Below the pieces are notes generated by a model. It was not told the DNA's origin. It did no database searches and saw only the letters and a list, made by a program, of their open reading frames with translations. This document shows positions 21,376 to 32,978 of a stretch of DNA of 64,000 nt, piece by piece. The stretch is taken from NCBI GenBank assembly GCA_027886185.1, contig WOAB01000093.1, positions 4,030,001-4,094,000 of the forward strand, given 5' to 3'. Source of the DNA: Rheum nobile (Eukaryota > Streptophyta > Magnoliopsida > Caryophyllales > Polygonaceae). The position numbers were made by a program, and so were the translations under genes. Each line of letters begins with the position of its first letter. The stretch's first letter is position 1.

Positions 21376-21808
21376 GGGTTCGTTTGGTACGATTACAAGG
21401 GAATGAAGAATCGGTATGAGAATGGTTGATTCCCGTATTTATGTTTGGTAGAGCTTGGAATGGAAATTAAATTGATTCCTTGGAATGACTCATTCCAACA
21501 CTTATGAACAAATTGATTCCCCATCTAAAATCATGGAATGAGCCATTCAAAAAAAATAAAAAATCATCCTCTCTCCCCAATATTACCCCCTCATCTTATG
21601 TCTTGTAAATTTGCTAAAATATTAAAAAATACATATACTAATATTAAATGAGATTTGATTCTCACACTTAACCAAATAATAAATTTTTGGAATGGTTGAT
21701 TCCGGAAGCATACCAAACACTATGTTACAGGAATGATTTATTTTGATTCCTGATTCCATTCTGATTTCTGATTCCAACCCGATTCCAGATGTTATACCAA
21801 ACGATCCC
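21376..21808. mobile_element. Tourist-like MITE (PIF/Harbinger), 433 bp
   Basis: Terminal repeats GGGTTCGTTTGGTA and TACCAAACGATCCC flank an AT-rich interior rich in (g)aatgattcattcc words. TAA on both sides (21373-21375 and 21809-21811) is the 3-bp target duplication of this family. It splits the LINE at HDYTK. Confidence 0.88.
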
Positions 21809-22560
21809 TAAGTGTGTTCAAAATGTCTAAAAATATCAACTTAAAAGATTCTTCGTGTTTAAACTATATTTAAAACAAAAATGAGTAAAAATTATTCTAA
21901 ATTATGGTCTAAAACATTAATAAATAATAATTTTGAACAACTAAAAACTACTAAAATTAAATTACAAGATCTACAGATGCAACATATCCAAAATATTTCT
22001 AATCCTCTCTGGCTTCAAATCTTGATCGAGTTCTACTAAAATATAATGAGTATTCCAATTTCAGTATAATTACTGGAAGCAACAGTCCAAGATCAATTAT
22101 TTCCAAATTTTGACAAAAATACAAAATACTTTCATAGTGTTGCTAAAATACGATCATATAAACAAAAGACATTATCCTTTTAGACGAAAGATGGTCTCAT
22201 ATTACATGATATTGATTTTATTAAAGATGCATTTTTTGATGAATTGAAATTACGTTTCAAGTTATTGCCCCTAATCCGACCACTCAGGATGATCTATCTA
22301 TTATTCATATCCTTATATCGATCCCAAGAAGATAACGGGTCATTATGTTCTAAACTTAGTATAGCGCAAATTAAATCAATAGTTTTTGAATTAGCAATTG
22401 ATAACACGCATGTTCCGGATGGTTTACTGATTTTTATCACTGTAGGTAATTAAAAAAAAAAATATGCCATTCAATCTTTTTTTTTTCATTCTCGACAATA
22501 TCATAAAAAACGTGCACATTCTTTTATAGCATTAATCCCTAAGCAAACAATCCTCTTAAT

Positions 22561-22912
22561 ACTTGTTTGGTTCACAATTGAATTCCCATGAATTGAAATA
22601 TCCTAAAAATAGGATAGAAAATCTGTATTTGGTTGAAAAAAATATTGGAGAAAATCATAGGAATTAACTTCTTGGGATTTTAAATTCCTGCAAAACGTAG
22701 GAAGTAGACTTACCTACTACCCCCTAGGTAAGTTCTACTTTCACCATTTTACATATAAAATTTCAACTTCCCCCATTTTAATTTACGTATTATAATATTC
22801 AACCAAATATATTTTCTTCAAATCTCTAAAAGTACAATTCACTGAATTTTAATTCCTGAGAATTAACTTCCTAGAAATTACAATTCCTACGTTCAACCAA
22901 ACAAGAACTTAA
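22561..22912. mobile_element. MITE inserted in the LINE RT
   Basis: Ends read TACTTGTTTGGTTC and GTTCAACCAAACAAGAA, imperfect inverted repeats, flanked by CTTAA on both sides. Removing the element and one flank restores NPLNQYRPISL-like LINE reading. The duplication could be CTTAA, TTAA or TAA; the last would be Tourist-like. Confidence 0.72.
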
Positions 22913-25562
22913 TCAGTACCGCCCTATAAGTTTGTGCAACACAATAAACTCATAACTAAAATTTTGACCAAACAACTCAAACCAATTTTACCTTGTGTAA
23001 CTAGTCTACTACAAGGCGATTTTGTTCAAGGCCGACTCATATAAGATAACATGTTAATTGCACGTAAAATCTTTCATTCGATCTTTTCATAACAAAAGAA
23101 AAGAAAAAAGTGGTTGGATGACTCTCAAATTGGATATGAAAAAGACATATATTAAATTAATTTGGAATTTCATTACACACATACTTGTTAAGTTTGGCTT
23201 TCATCAGATATGGGTAGATTGGATAATGACTTGCATTATCTCCACATCTTTCTCCGTAGTGGCTAACAATGAACCAAATAAGCCCATCTTGCGGTAGTAG
23301 GGAAGGTAACCCAATTGCACCTTTTATCTTTGTAACAACAATGGAATATCTTACAGAAACACTTTATTATGAATCCCAACAACCTCTAGGAAAGATGGTC
23401 TACAATTAACCTGAAATGGAACTTGTATTCCATTTCTCAATTTTGTTGATGACACCTTAATACTTGCTAACGTGTCACACACTAATATGTGATATATTAA
23501 AACTATTTTGGACGACTTCATTGCAAAATCGTGCCTCATAAGAGTTTTTTTTCAAACCTCTACAAATATCACTAAACAACAAGCAATATCTCTTGCAAGT
23601 ATATTAAATGTACAAGTCACTACAAATATGGAAAAATACATTGGAATTCTTATTGTTCAAGGTCGTGTTAAGAATGACATGTTTCATAATTTGTTAATTT
23701 CTCTTAAAAGACAATTATCTAAATGGAAAGCTAATTCATTATCCCAAGCTGGCAAAACTATTTTACTTCTATCAAATCTTTTATATAAAGTTAATTATTT
23801 AATGCAAAGTTTTTTATTATCTGTTGGGATCTGTAAAGAAATAGAAAAATAAATAAAGACTTCTTTTGAAATAAAACTGAATCCAATCATCATGCCTTTA
23901 TAAGTTGGGAACATATTTGTAAATCGAAAACTGGGGTGGTTTAGGTTTACAAAACATATAAAACCTTAACAAAACTCTTCAAATGAAACTCCTTTGGAAG
24001 CTTATGGCTGAACCTTATAATACGTGGGTTCGTATAATAACTGAAAAATATCTTGGTTGTTCAAGTATCTTTGCATATAAAAATAAGACTAAACAATCTT
24101 GACAATTTGCACATCTTCTGCATACAAGTGACATTTTTAAGAAGGGAATTACTTGGCAACTTGGAAATGGTCATACCATCATTTTTTGGACGCATTACTG
24201 GATACTCTTGAGCCTTGTTTTGATAATGTTATTATCAATCTTAAAGTCTCCCAATTTATAACCCCATCCGGAAATTGGGACCTTTTACAGCTTCAATCCT
24301 TATTACCACCTCATATCGTCTCTAAAATTTTAAATATCAGAATTCATAGTTCTGATATGATGACATACATCTCTGAAACCTCTCGGTTGATGGCATTTTC
24401 TTGGTTAAATCGGCATGCCCCTTAAGGCCTTAACTTATACTCATCCTTCACAATCTTTACCCTATAATTCCACATGGATTTGAAAACTCGAAATCCGATC
24501 AAAAATTCAGAATTTCTTTTGGAAATCTTACACTAATTGCTTACCAACAACGGAAAGATTAAAAAGACAGTTTTCAAGGGTTCCCTCTCAATGTAGTGTT
24601 TATAACATTGTTGACAGAGATATTAATCATGCATTTTTCGCTTGTCCTTAAACAACATAAATGATCTATAAAGTTGAGGCTAAAACTGGATATTCTTTCT
24701 CTTTTCAAAACAATTCTGATTTTGTAACTAACCTTGAATATTTCAGACCCTCTAATTCGCATTCAGAACTCATGTATTTCTTATGATGGATGATATGGAA
24801 GAAAAGAAATTCAAAAATTATTATCAGAACTTCCAATACCCCTGGACTTATTGCCATATGACATGACAATTTTATAGTTTCATAAATGAAAATTATCTCA
24901 AAACCATGAGATTATTGGAACACCTAAACACCACAACAAATGACAATTACTTAAAACATTGTTCCAAAAAACCACCAAATGGTTGGACAAAATTAATTTT
25001 TGGCTCCAAACGTCTAAATAATACTCCCCACATTGGTTTCATTTTGTGAAATGACAATGGATCGGTCATTCATTTAGATAGAAAACAAATATCAAGTACT
25101 TTCATTCTACAAGCATATGCATATGCGGCCTTGGAAGGTATTCGAAAAATGATTTTTGTCAACATTAAAAATTTGGTAATAGAAGGTGATAATTTTATAG
25201 TTATAAACTCCATAAAAAGAATTTGGAAAAATCCTTGGGAAATTCGGACAATTATATTAGATATTCATTCTCTAATGAATTACTTTAATTTTTTTTTAGT
25301 TTTTCATTATTTCAGGAAATCAAATATGGCAACTGATTTTTTGGCAACACGTGATCTAAGTCCTACACTCCTCGGGAGCATTCTTCAGGATTTCGCAAAG
25401 GTTTTTTCTTCACCACATTTGTTTACTTCGAGACTAGAATATTCTAACCGGAACTCTAGAATTGATCTTCTCTATAAAAATTTTGTAATGATCATCCGTA
25501 GTGATGATATAGACAATCCCTTTAATTAAAATGGAGCCTTGTGTTCACCTTGTAATAATAAA

Positions 25563-25642
25563 ATATCCTTCTCACCCCTACACATTAGTGAGAGTCTTAA
25601 ATTGTTTTATGTAAAGTATACATACAGTAGACATATGCACCC
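25563..25642. other. LINE 3' flank and MULE target site
   Basis: Short AT-rich tail after the LINE. TATGCACCC at 25634-25642 is the left target duplication of the next element. Confidence 0.5.
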
Positions 25643-26219
25643 AATGGCGGATTCAGGAATTGTTCGAAAATGGGTCACAAAATCGTTTATGAAAAATTAT
25701 ATAATATTGTTTAGCATTAATTACGTTACTATTTGTATAATTTTTTTTTTACAAATCTTATATACTAGATTGATTATTATGTTTTGAAAAAACATTTTTA
25801 ACTAATTTACAATTTTGAAAATATTTTTAGACAAATAGTAAGGAGAACTACCTAGAAAATGTTAATATCAAATATATTGTGAGAATTTAAATAAGATTAA
25901 TTCAATTACCTTATAAAATTTTTAACTTATTTCATAATCATTGTGGACAAAAAATAAGAAATACAAACATTTGTATAAAAGATAAAATAAAGGGCACATG
26001 TTATTTATCTAAAATAGAAAAAATACAAAAGATGGGAGATGGGGGACTTGAACCCCAAATCTTTGGGTTAAACTTTTGTTCCACAACCAATTGAGCTAAT
26101 AGCTCTTTTTGTTTGCATACACAAGACATTAATATATATATATATGTTTTTATTTTTTATTTTAATATATGACTTGATCCAGGGGAAGGAGGGTCACCGG
26201 ACCCCTGGATCCGCCTCTG
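25643..26219. mobile_element. MULE-type MITE with 9-bp target duplication
   Basis: TATGCACCC occurs at 25634-25642 and again at 26220-26228. The ends show inverted GGCGGATTCAGG and CCTGGATCCGCC. The interior is AT-rich with no protein, and it carries a tRNA-like sequence. A 9-bp duplication is typical of Mutator-like elements. Confidence 0.82.
26033..26105 (-). pseudogene. tRNA-like sequence inside the MULE MITE
   Basis: On minus it has an A-box-like TAGCTCAATTGG and a B-box/T-arm GGGGTTCAAGTCCCC. The acceptor strands (GAGCTAT and ATCTCCC) do not pair and the anticodon arm is poor, so it is not a functional tRNA. It could still carry internal RNA polymerase III promoter boxes. Confidence 0.6.
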
Positions 26220-26228
26220 TATGCACCC

Positions 26229-26678
26229 CTAAACTTTATATTTGCCTTCTTGTTTTTAAGGGTAATAAAAGGGTGTAACAAATTAAAACAAGTACTTAGT
26301 TATATCATCTACTCTTCATTTCTTTGAGAAGCTATATGGATATATAAATTATTTGGCATGGACTCGATTCAACGTGCTAGATTGACCTTAATTACATTGG
26401 TTTTAGGCACATGTCATTATCACTAATCGACAGCATATTAAGTCTTACATATTTACATACACTTCTATAATTATATGTACTTAAGTCGTAAACGAACAGG
26501 TTTGTTGAACAACGTGTTATAGTGTGATTGAATTGAAAATCAAAAGAAAACTTGTGATATCGTGTAACTACAAAGTTGATCGCTTTTCCTAACCATCGAA
26601 GTTCCTTTTGAATAGTGATAATTAAATATTAGATTGCGGATAAATTTGCACCAAACAAGTTGAAACGCATGACTCTTG
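26229..26678. other. AT-rich spacer, nothing recognised
   Basis: No open frame of interest, no clear repeat and no RNA gene was seen. Confidence 0.5.
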
Positions 26679-27687
26679 CGGTGGGCGTGGGTGGTTAACC
26701 GTGTTTCGGTTAGTCAGAGTACGATTAATCGATATTTCGGTTACTTAATTTTCAATACCATAAACGTAACATAATATCCGATTAATCGGACATCGGTTAA
26801 CCAGTATTCGATACAGTTCGGTATGGTTAATTGGTTAACTAAGATTTTAAAAATTGAAGAAACACTTAGTTTTTTTAACATAATTATATTATTATTTATT
26901 GATTCTTAACTACTAATTCATAAAAAAAAAATTATCGTTCTCATTTTATTACTCTTCTCTCTTTTTGGTTGATTGAAACATAAACTATTAATATCAAGTG
27001 AGATATTTAAACTACAGTGTTAATTTGGCAAGCGAATCAACTTTGATTAGAATAAAAAATATCATTCATATAGTCAATATGGTTTCTAAAGTATGGACAA
27101 TAGTTTTAATCTATTAGTTTTCATATGTAATACGATTGTAGCTTAAAACCCTCTTTGACAATAAACTTATAATAAATTGTTCTATTATACTTGTAGAAAA
27201 TATGACAAGTATACTCATTTAGATCTCACAAGTCACTACACAATACTACAAGATTAGATTGGTATTGTTATAAAGTTCATTCATTGGTTATTTTATATAA
27301 TCTAAATCATTATTAATTCAACTAAAGACAAAGAGATTATTCAAAGCATAGAAGAATAATTAAATACAACAATAGAAATTAGAAAGAGGGGAGACTAAGG
27401 AAATCCAAACCATGAACCAAACACAAAGAGAATCATTGAAATGTGTCCATAGTCACTAAATTAACTTATTCTCTTTATAAAAATATCTTATTTATATGTT
27501 CGGTTCATCGGTTAACTAAACTAAAAATCATCACTAACTGTAACCGCACCAAATAACCATGTTTTCTTTCGGTTGGTTAACCATACCGTAGTTTACAAAA
27601 ATATTGGTACGATTAACCTAGAAATATGTCAATTTTTAGGTTTTTCGGATCAATTATTCGGTTTCGGATTTTTGTGCCCACCCCTAA
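26679..27687. mobile_element. hAT-like non-autonomous element
   Basis: The right end on minus reads TTAGGGGTGGGCACAAAAAT, then CCGAAACCGAATAA, a typical plant hAT-MITE terminus. The left end has GCGGTGGGCG followed by GGTTAACCGTGTTTCGGTT. CGGTT/AACCG words recur at both ends (subterminal repeats). The interior is AT-rich and non-coding. The exact duplication is hidden by a tandem duplication at the right edge. Confidence 0.6.
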
Positions 27688-27838
27688 CCCATATCATAGT
27701 GATGGATGGGGCTCAATTTGTATATATATATAATATGAGTTAGGACGAAGGTTTTTTGTGCCCACCCCTAACCCATATCATAGTGATGGATGGGGCTCAA
27801 TTTGTATATATATATAATATGAGTTAGGACGAAGGTTC
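27671..27838. repeat. Exact 84-bp tandem duplication
   Basis: Two copies (27671-27754, 27755-27838) start ttttgtgcccacccctaacc and end gagttaggacgaagg. They are identical by eye apart from the first base. The unit includes the end of the hAT-like element. Confidence 0.92.
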
Positions 27839-27984
27839 TGGAATAATTACATGGAGTACGCAGTGAAAATATTAATAAAAAGTCAAAAATAATAATATAA
27901 GTATTTAGAGCACTCTCGGCGCTAAGGAGATCAAATCCTTTACTTCCTTCTATGTTTCTTTTTATAATCCCTCTAGGTTTATTT

Positions 27985-28180
27985 TGTTTTTTATACCCTA
28001 AATTATAAGATATAAACCCTAAAGCCTAAAACATAAACCCTAAATTTTAAAATATAAATCTTGTACCCTAAGTCCTAAATCCTATACCCTAAATCATAAA
28101 ATCCTATACCATAAACCCTAAAATTCTAAACCCTAAATGCTAACACTTAAATCTTAAATCATAAATCTTAATTATTAACT
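27985..28180. repeat. Degenerate telomere-like (CCCTAAA) array
   Basis: Words such as accctaaa, aaaccctaaa and ataccctaaatc recur about ten times among diverged forms (cctaaatc, ctaaac). The plant telomere repeat is CCCTAAA. The array is too irregular to be a young telomeric insertion; simple-sequence drift in AT-rich DNA is possible. Confidence 0.55.
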
Positions 28181-28189
28181 CTAATTTAA

Positions 28190-29400
28190 GGTTTCAAATA
28201 TAAAATAAGCAAGTAAAAATTTAAATGAGCATAAAAGGGTGCACAATTAGGGAGTAGAGAATTTGATGTGGGCGCTAAGGGTGTGTAAGATGGGGGATTG
28301 CTGGACATCAATTTTAAGAGGACTTCAAATTTAATTAATAGTAAATTTATTGATTATATTATATTTATATCTAAGTTACCAATTTAGTATATAATGCTTA
28401 GGGTAAATAGTGGTGAGCAACAATGACTATCAGATCAAAAAAATGAAGAGTTAGGATTAAAATGTACGTATTGGTAGAATTGTAGCTATGACAAATTTTT
28501 ATAATTTTTTGCATTACAACAACCTGATAAATTTATGTTTAAAAGGCATATACAAACACCCAAAGTGCATATATAAACACCCAAAATGCATACCTACTAT
28601 ATACACACATTTTAATAACTAGAGACACACTCCGATAAAACGAATGTTATAGTAAAAAGAGTGGACAATCGTAGAGCGTCGAATTAGGAGTGGTGGATGG
28701 CTGGATTAGGAGAGGAGAATGAGGGTATATGGGGGCGTGAATCATGGGATTGAATATCCCAACGCTTTTTCTGATTTTTGGAAAATAACAGCCTCCAAAA
28801 TAGGCAGTTAGGAGAAGATTTGGAGAGAGAGAGAGAGAGAGAGAGTGCGTAGATCCTGCGTGAATTCACAACACCAATCCTCCACCCAGATCTGGTATTC
28901 ACCATCGTCTCCCACCAATCCACCAATGTAAGAGCTTTGATTTGCGAAAACAATCAATCGGATCCAATAAGCATTGCCACTCCATCATCTTCTCCATCCA
29001 ATTCTATTTCAAGATCTCTAAATTTCGAAAACGATTGAGAAATTAAATGAGATTCATACGTCCATCATCTTTCCTCCACTGCAAGAGCTCCAAATTGCGA
29101 GATCAATCGAATTGAACCAAAATTATCCCTCCATCGTCTTCTCATCGAATTCAGTTACAAGCTCTTCTTCGAAACTTTTTTTTGGTCGAGATGAACAATG
29201 GTGAGTTCATCCGATTTTTGTTAATTTACCATTTTGTTTTATTTGTAGGTTTTGTTGATGTAATTAGTTCGATTCTTTACTGAATTGTGATTTTTCGAAG
29301 TTGTTTCGTCCAATCATTGTTAGAGGAGTAAGGTTAAAGAAGATACGAACATGGTTTAATTTCTTGTGTGATTCGTCGTATCTCGAGTACTGATGTCATA
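28190..29400. other. Spacer with (GA)n microsatellite and 5'UTR-like CT-rich DNA
   Basis: A (GA)11-type run lies at 28822-28845. From 28860 to 29190 the DNA is CT-rich with repeated caccatcgtct/ctccatcatct words and ends atgaacaatg|gtgagttc, which looks like a start codon followed by a splice donor. It may be the 5' end of the broken FAR1-like gene to the right. No long frame is present. Confidence 0.35.
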
Positions 29401-30285
29401 TTCATACTCACTTCATAGATATTCATGATTTGTGTGTAGATATTCATATGTGAATTACTTCTTTCGGTGCTAATGCAACGCGCTTGTCTAATGATATTCA
29501 CATCCTTTTACTAGATATTCATGAATAGTGATATTCAAGCATACACTATACATGTAGTGTTCTTTATGGTTTAGGTTATCGTTCATGTGCTTTTGAATAT
29601 CATGTTTTGTTCCACAATGCATTGGTGTTATACATTATCAAATTTGTTTGTATTGCTTTGATATTCATGATCTCATATACTAATATGCATGCACTGTGTA
29701 TACATATTCATGTTGTATATATATTAAGTATTGATATTCATTATTTTTCACATGTACTATCAGGGCGCGTAAAGAGAATGATTCAAGCGTAGAACAAGGT
29801 TAGTGGCAAAAGGTTCAAAGATGAAAAGGAGAAGGCTATAATTGAAATGAATAAGGACACGGGGAACAACAAGAGGTGTAACAAGTATACAAGACATGAC
29901 CGTAGGAATTACAAATAAGACTTGTAGTTTAGATATTCTTACTTCTATTATAGATATTCATATTTTGAGTAGCGATATTCATACGTTTTGCATTCATAAG
30001 CATCGGGCTTGTGTTAAATATATATGGCTTGATATTCGTGTTCTAATACTAGATATTCTTATGCTATCAAAGTTTGTATGTTTTGTATTATTATGATTGT
30101 ATTTGTGTTTGTATTTTTATGAAGTAATAAGCAAACTTCAAACATAAGTTGCAAAAAATTGCAAGGCAAACTTGTATGTTTGATAATCAGATTTGTGTTT
30201 CATATACGTTCACATTAACTAATTTCATAGTATTCATGATTTTTTGAACGATATTCATTAAGTTAAATTTGATATTCATGCATAC
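29398..30285. repeat. Dispersed GATATTCAT motif field
   Basis: The word gatattcat or a one-base variant occurs about 16 times on plus in under 0.9 kb, for example near 29418, 29440, 29513, 29658, 29731, 29949, 29970, 30251 and 30270. Spacing is irregular (about 20-130 bp). The field surrounds the FAR1-like exon. Confidence 0.8.
29763..29916 (+). pseudogene. FAR1/FHY3-like C-terminal exon fragment
   Basis: After an AG acceptor (actatcag) the frame reads GRVKRMIQA, a TAG stop, then NKVSGKRFKDEKEKAIIE and RCNKYTRHDRRNY. This resembles the C-terminal tail of FAR1-related, MULE-derived proteins, which ends in a GKR..GKEKA.E stretch and a CxxC-HxxRNC knuckle. The knuckle is degenerate. No SWIM or transposase part is seen nearby. 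The match is modest because the region is short. Confidence 0.5.
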
Positions 30286-30289
30286 TTCG

Positions 30290-32474
30290 TGCACAGAGTT
30301 GCGACTGTTGTGTTATACTCTGGTAGGATTATTTGAAAATATTGATAAAACATTAAAGAATATCCAATCATGTACTTTGAAGAGCTAATTATGCTTGAAT
30401 CCAATTTCACAATACCTAAGAATGCCTCCATCTGGCATATGCGTATACCCACGAATTATGTCAAAGTTTGATATAACTTAAGAATAATGCAAAACCCTTG
30501 AGTTACCAGGTAAAATTTTCATAATTTTTTTTTATAATAGTTATATGATTTTACTATACCATAATAATCAATAAACATTAATTATTTTAAAATATTACAT
30601 TGCAAATTATACATTCAAAATTAATACTCCTTGTGTAATAAAATAGTTGTTTTCTAACATTTTTCACACTTTTATAGAAGATTCTAGAAAATACTATTAT
30701 ACCCTAATTTATTACTCTATTTTTTTACTTTCTTATCACTACTAATAAATACAAGGGAAATGTGTAAAGTAAGGGCCTAGCTGAAAAGACTAGTATTTAT
30801 GAACAAAAATTGAAGCCTGAAAAGACTAGTATTCCATACGGATGGATTAATAATACAATTTTTTTTATCTAAGTAGTTAAAGTGAATAATTTTTTAAGAA
30901 CTACTTTAATTTAAAAGGATAGTTTAGAAATAAACAAAAATTGACTGAAATTGCTAGTTGTAAATCAATATTTTAACTCAATTATATTTTATTGTTTAGA
31001 TTTATTATAATTTAATGAAAAAATAAATTTTAAATTTACTATTAAATATAAATCATAAAAAATTTAACAACTAAAGTTTGATTTATATATCTCTAGCAAA
31101 TAAAAAATAAATCAAATGTAACTGAATTAATAGTATTTATGAACAAAAATGGATGAGACGCATATATAAAATACAACAATTAGTTGTTACTTACGTTTTA
31201 ACTACAAACCGTATATTAGTCATGTAAACTTCATAACTAATTAGTTTAAAAGACAAAATGTCAATTGTTTTATTTGAACAATTATTTTAAGTAGATGTTT
31301 GGATTATATATCTTACAGCTGAAGTTGGAATATAATTAAACATAATATATAAAGATGATGAGTTATTTTTTCTATTATCAATTAGTTAGTTTAAGGATGG
31401 AACCCAATAAGCTTATGTATTGGGCTTTTATGCGCATGTGCGCACGGACTGACATGTCCCCCATGATTAGCTCGTCATACTTTAACATGGTACCATAGCC
31501 AATCTCCAAGGCACACACGACCACCATAGTTCGTCTAGCGTCGGCGTTGCACTTCTGGTCCTAGGTCCATTTCTCGGTCTATTTGAGTTGGCTTAGGAAA
31601 ACGTTACACGCCCTTTATCTATCTCCTTTTTTTTTCAAGTGTCAACTGGGTCATATCGGTTGTCATTGTATATTGAAATACATTATCACATTTGAAGTTG
31701 AGACATAATTAAGTCGAGTATATAATGATAATGGATTATTCTTCCTATTGTTAATTAATTTTATGATTGAATTTCACTAAACTTATATTTCAGGCTTATA
31801 TACACGTATGCAAAGAAAGGATTCACACATATATTCCCCATAATTGGCTACTGGACTTTAACAATACCAAACTAACTTTACCAAATTTAAGCATTGTATA
31901 TTTGTATGTGTAATGTGCTTTACTAAACACGAGAGTAGCTTATAGACTAAAAGACGTTTAAGCAAATGTCAAGAATAAAAACACTAATATTATTGATTGA
32001 ACAATAAAAAATTATTGCTTGCTAATTTATTCTTGTAAACTCTTAATAATTTATTGAATTCGAAGAGAACCCGGCTGCAGGTGGTGGCTGAAACCTTCAA
32101 TTCCCAAGATGACGTCAAGGGCCCTACTCCTAACAAAGTTACTCCGTAGTGGACAAATTTGACCTTAATTAACGATTTATGAATGCATGACTGTTGTCAT
32201 ATTAAGTTCCAATGATATACGGAGTATAAGAAAACAAGCCCCTAACTAAAAATCAACTAAACATACAAAGATTAGCACTTAGGAGGACACAACAATTTTA
32301 GTGGGAATCGACCAACAAAAGAAGCAATTTTTCAGTGGGCGATGTTTGAAAGCAAAATGCAACTAAACCTACACTAGATGAATCATTGCAAGGGAAAATG
32401 AGTAAAGATACATAATATCAATAACTACTAGACATACACTAAAAGTAATCTATATTCTAAAAATTATTAGAATA
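30290..32474. other. AT-rich spacer with one diverged direct repeat
   Basis: No gene seen. About 190 bp at 31316-31505 resemble 31686-31870. Both run from gaagttg..ataattaa, through gattattcttcctattgttaa-like and cttat..cgggcttat-like words, to ccccataattggct/ccccatgattagct and ctttaac. The spacing is about 365 bp. The nature is unknown. Confidence 0.45.
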
Positions 32475-32739
32475 ATACTCTCTATTTAATAATATATGTC
32501 ATTTTCACTACTTTGTCATAAAAATCAATTATTACTACCTATTTTATAAAATTTATTAGCTATCCACCTCATTTTTAGCCAATAATTAAAGAAAATTACT
32601 TGAAAATAATTAATATGTGTAATTTTTAATAACAAACCTTATAACTTATAAATAAATTATTATTAAAAAGCTAAAATATCAAATATTTCTTATAAAAAAT
32701 AAAGATTAAAATGACATTCTTTTCTGAATAGAACGAGTA
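32475..32739. mobile_element. Stowaway-like (Tc1/mariner) MITE
   Basis: The ends TACTCTCTATTTAATAATAT and, on the other strand, TACTCGTTCTATTCAGAAAA are the decayed form of the TACTCCCTCCGT terminus. Both lead into the shared TGTCATTTT. The length of about 265 bp fits the family. Confidence 0.65.
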
Positions 32740-32978
32740 CGTAAACCACATAATTAAGGATGAGACTTTTTTATAACTAATTTTTTTCTATAAGTTGACA
32801 TGAAAGATGAATAAGTAATTTAGACCCCAACATAGAATAATATATAATATGAACATCATCATATTCTCGAAATCTTGAGCTAAAGATTATAAAATAATGA
32901 TATTCATTATTATATTGGCATATAAATTATTGTTAGGCATTAAATAGAGTAATTTTAAGAAGTTCATATTGATTTATT
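32740..32978. other. AT-rich spacer
   Basis: Nothing recognised. Confidence 0.5.

Larger units (their letters stand above)
21215..25562 (+). mobile_element. Degenerate L1-type plant LINE with two nested MITEs
   Basis: Broken frames follow the ORF2 order. The endonuclease end (HTPFHFENAWL near 21325-21355) is first. The RT start follows (IAQIKSIVFELA near 22362), then palm pieces around 22920-23300 (QYRPISLCNTIN-like, LKLDMKKTYIKLIWNF). After that come the RT C-terminus at 23508-23850 (KYIGILIVQGRV, LKRQLSKWKANSLSQAGK), a zinc-finger/linker region, and an RNase H-like domain at 25060-25500 (ALEGIRKMIF, VIEGDNFIVINSI). Many stops and frameshifts show great age. It is interrupted by a Tourist-like MITE (21376-21808) and a second MITE (about 22561-22912). 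The 5' end and ORF1 are missing. Confidence 0.82.

Noticed and set aside
26033..26105. Functional tRNA on minus
   Set aside because: Acceptor strands do not pair and the anticodon arm is poor; kept only as tRNA-like.
27985..28180. True interstitial telomere
   Set aside because: Too irregular; many units deviate from CCCTAAA, so called only telomere-like.
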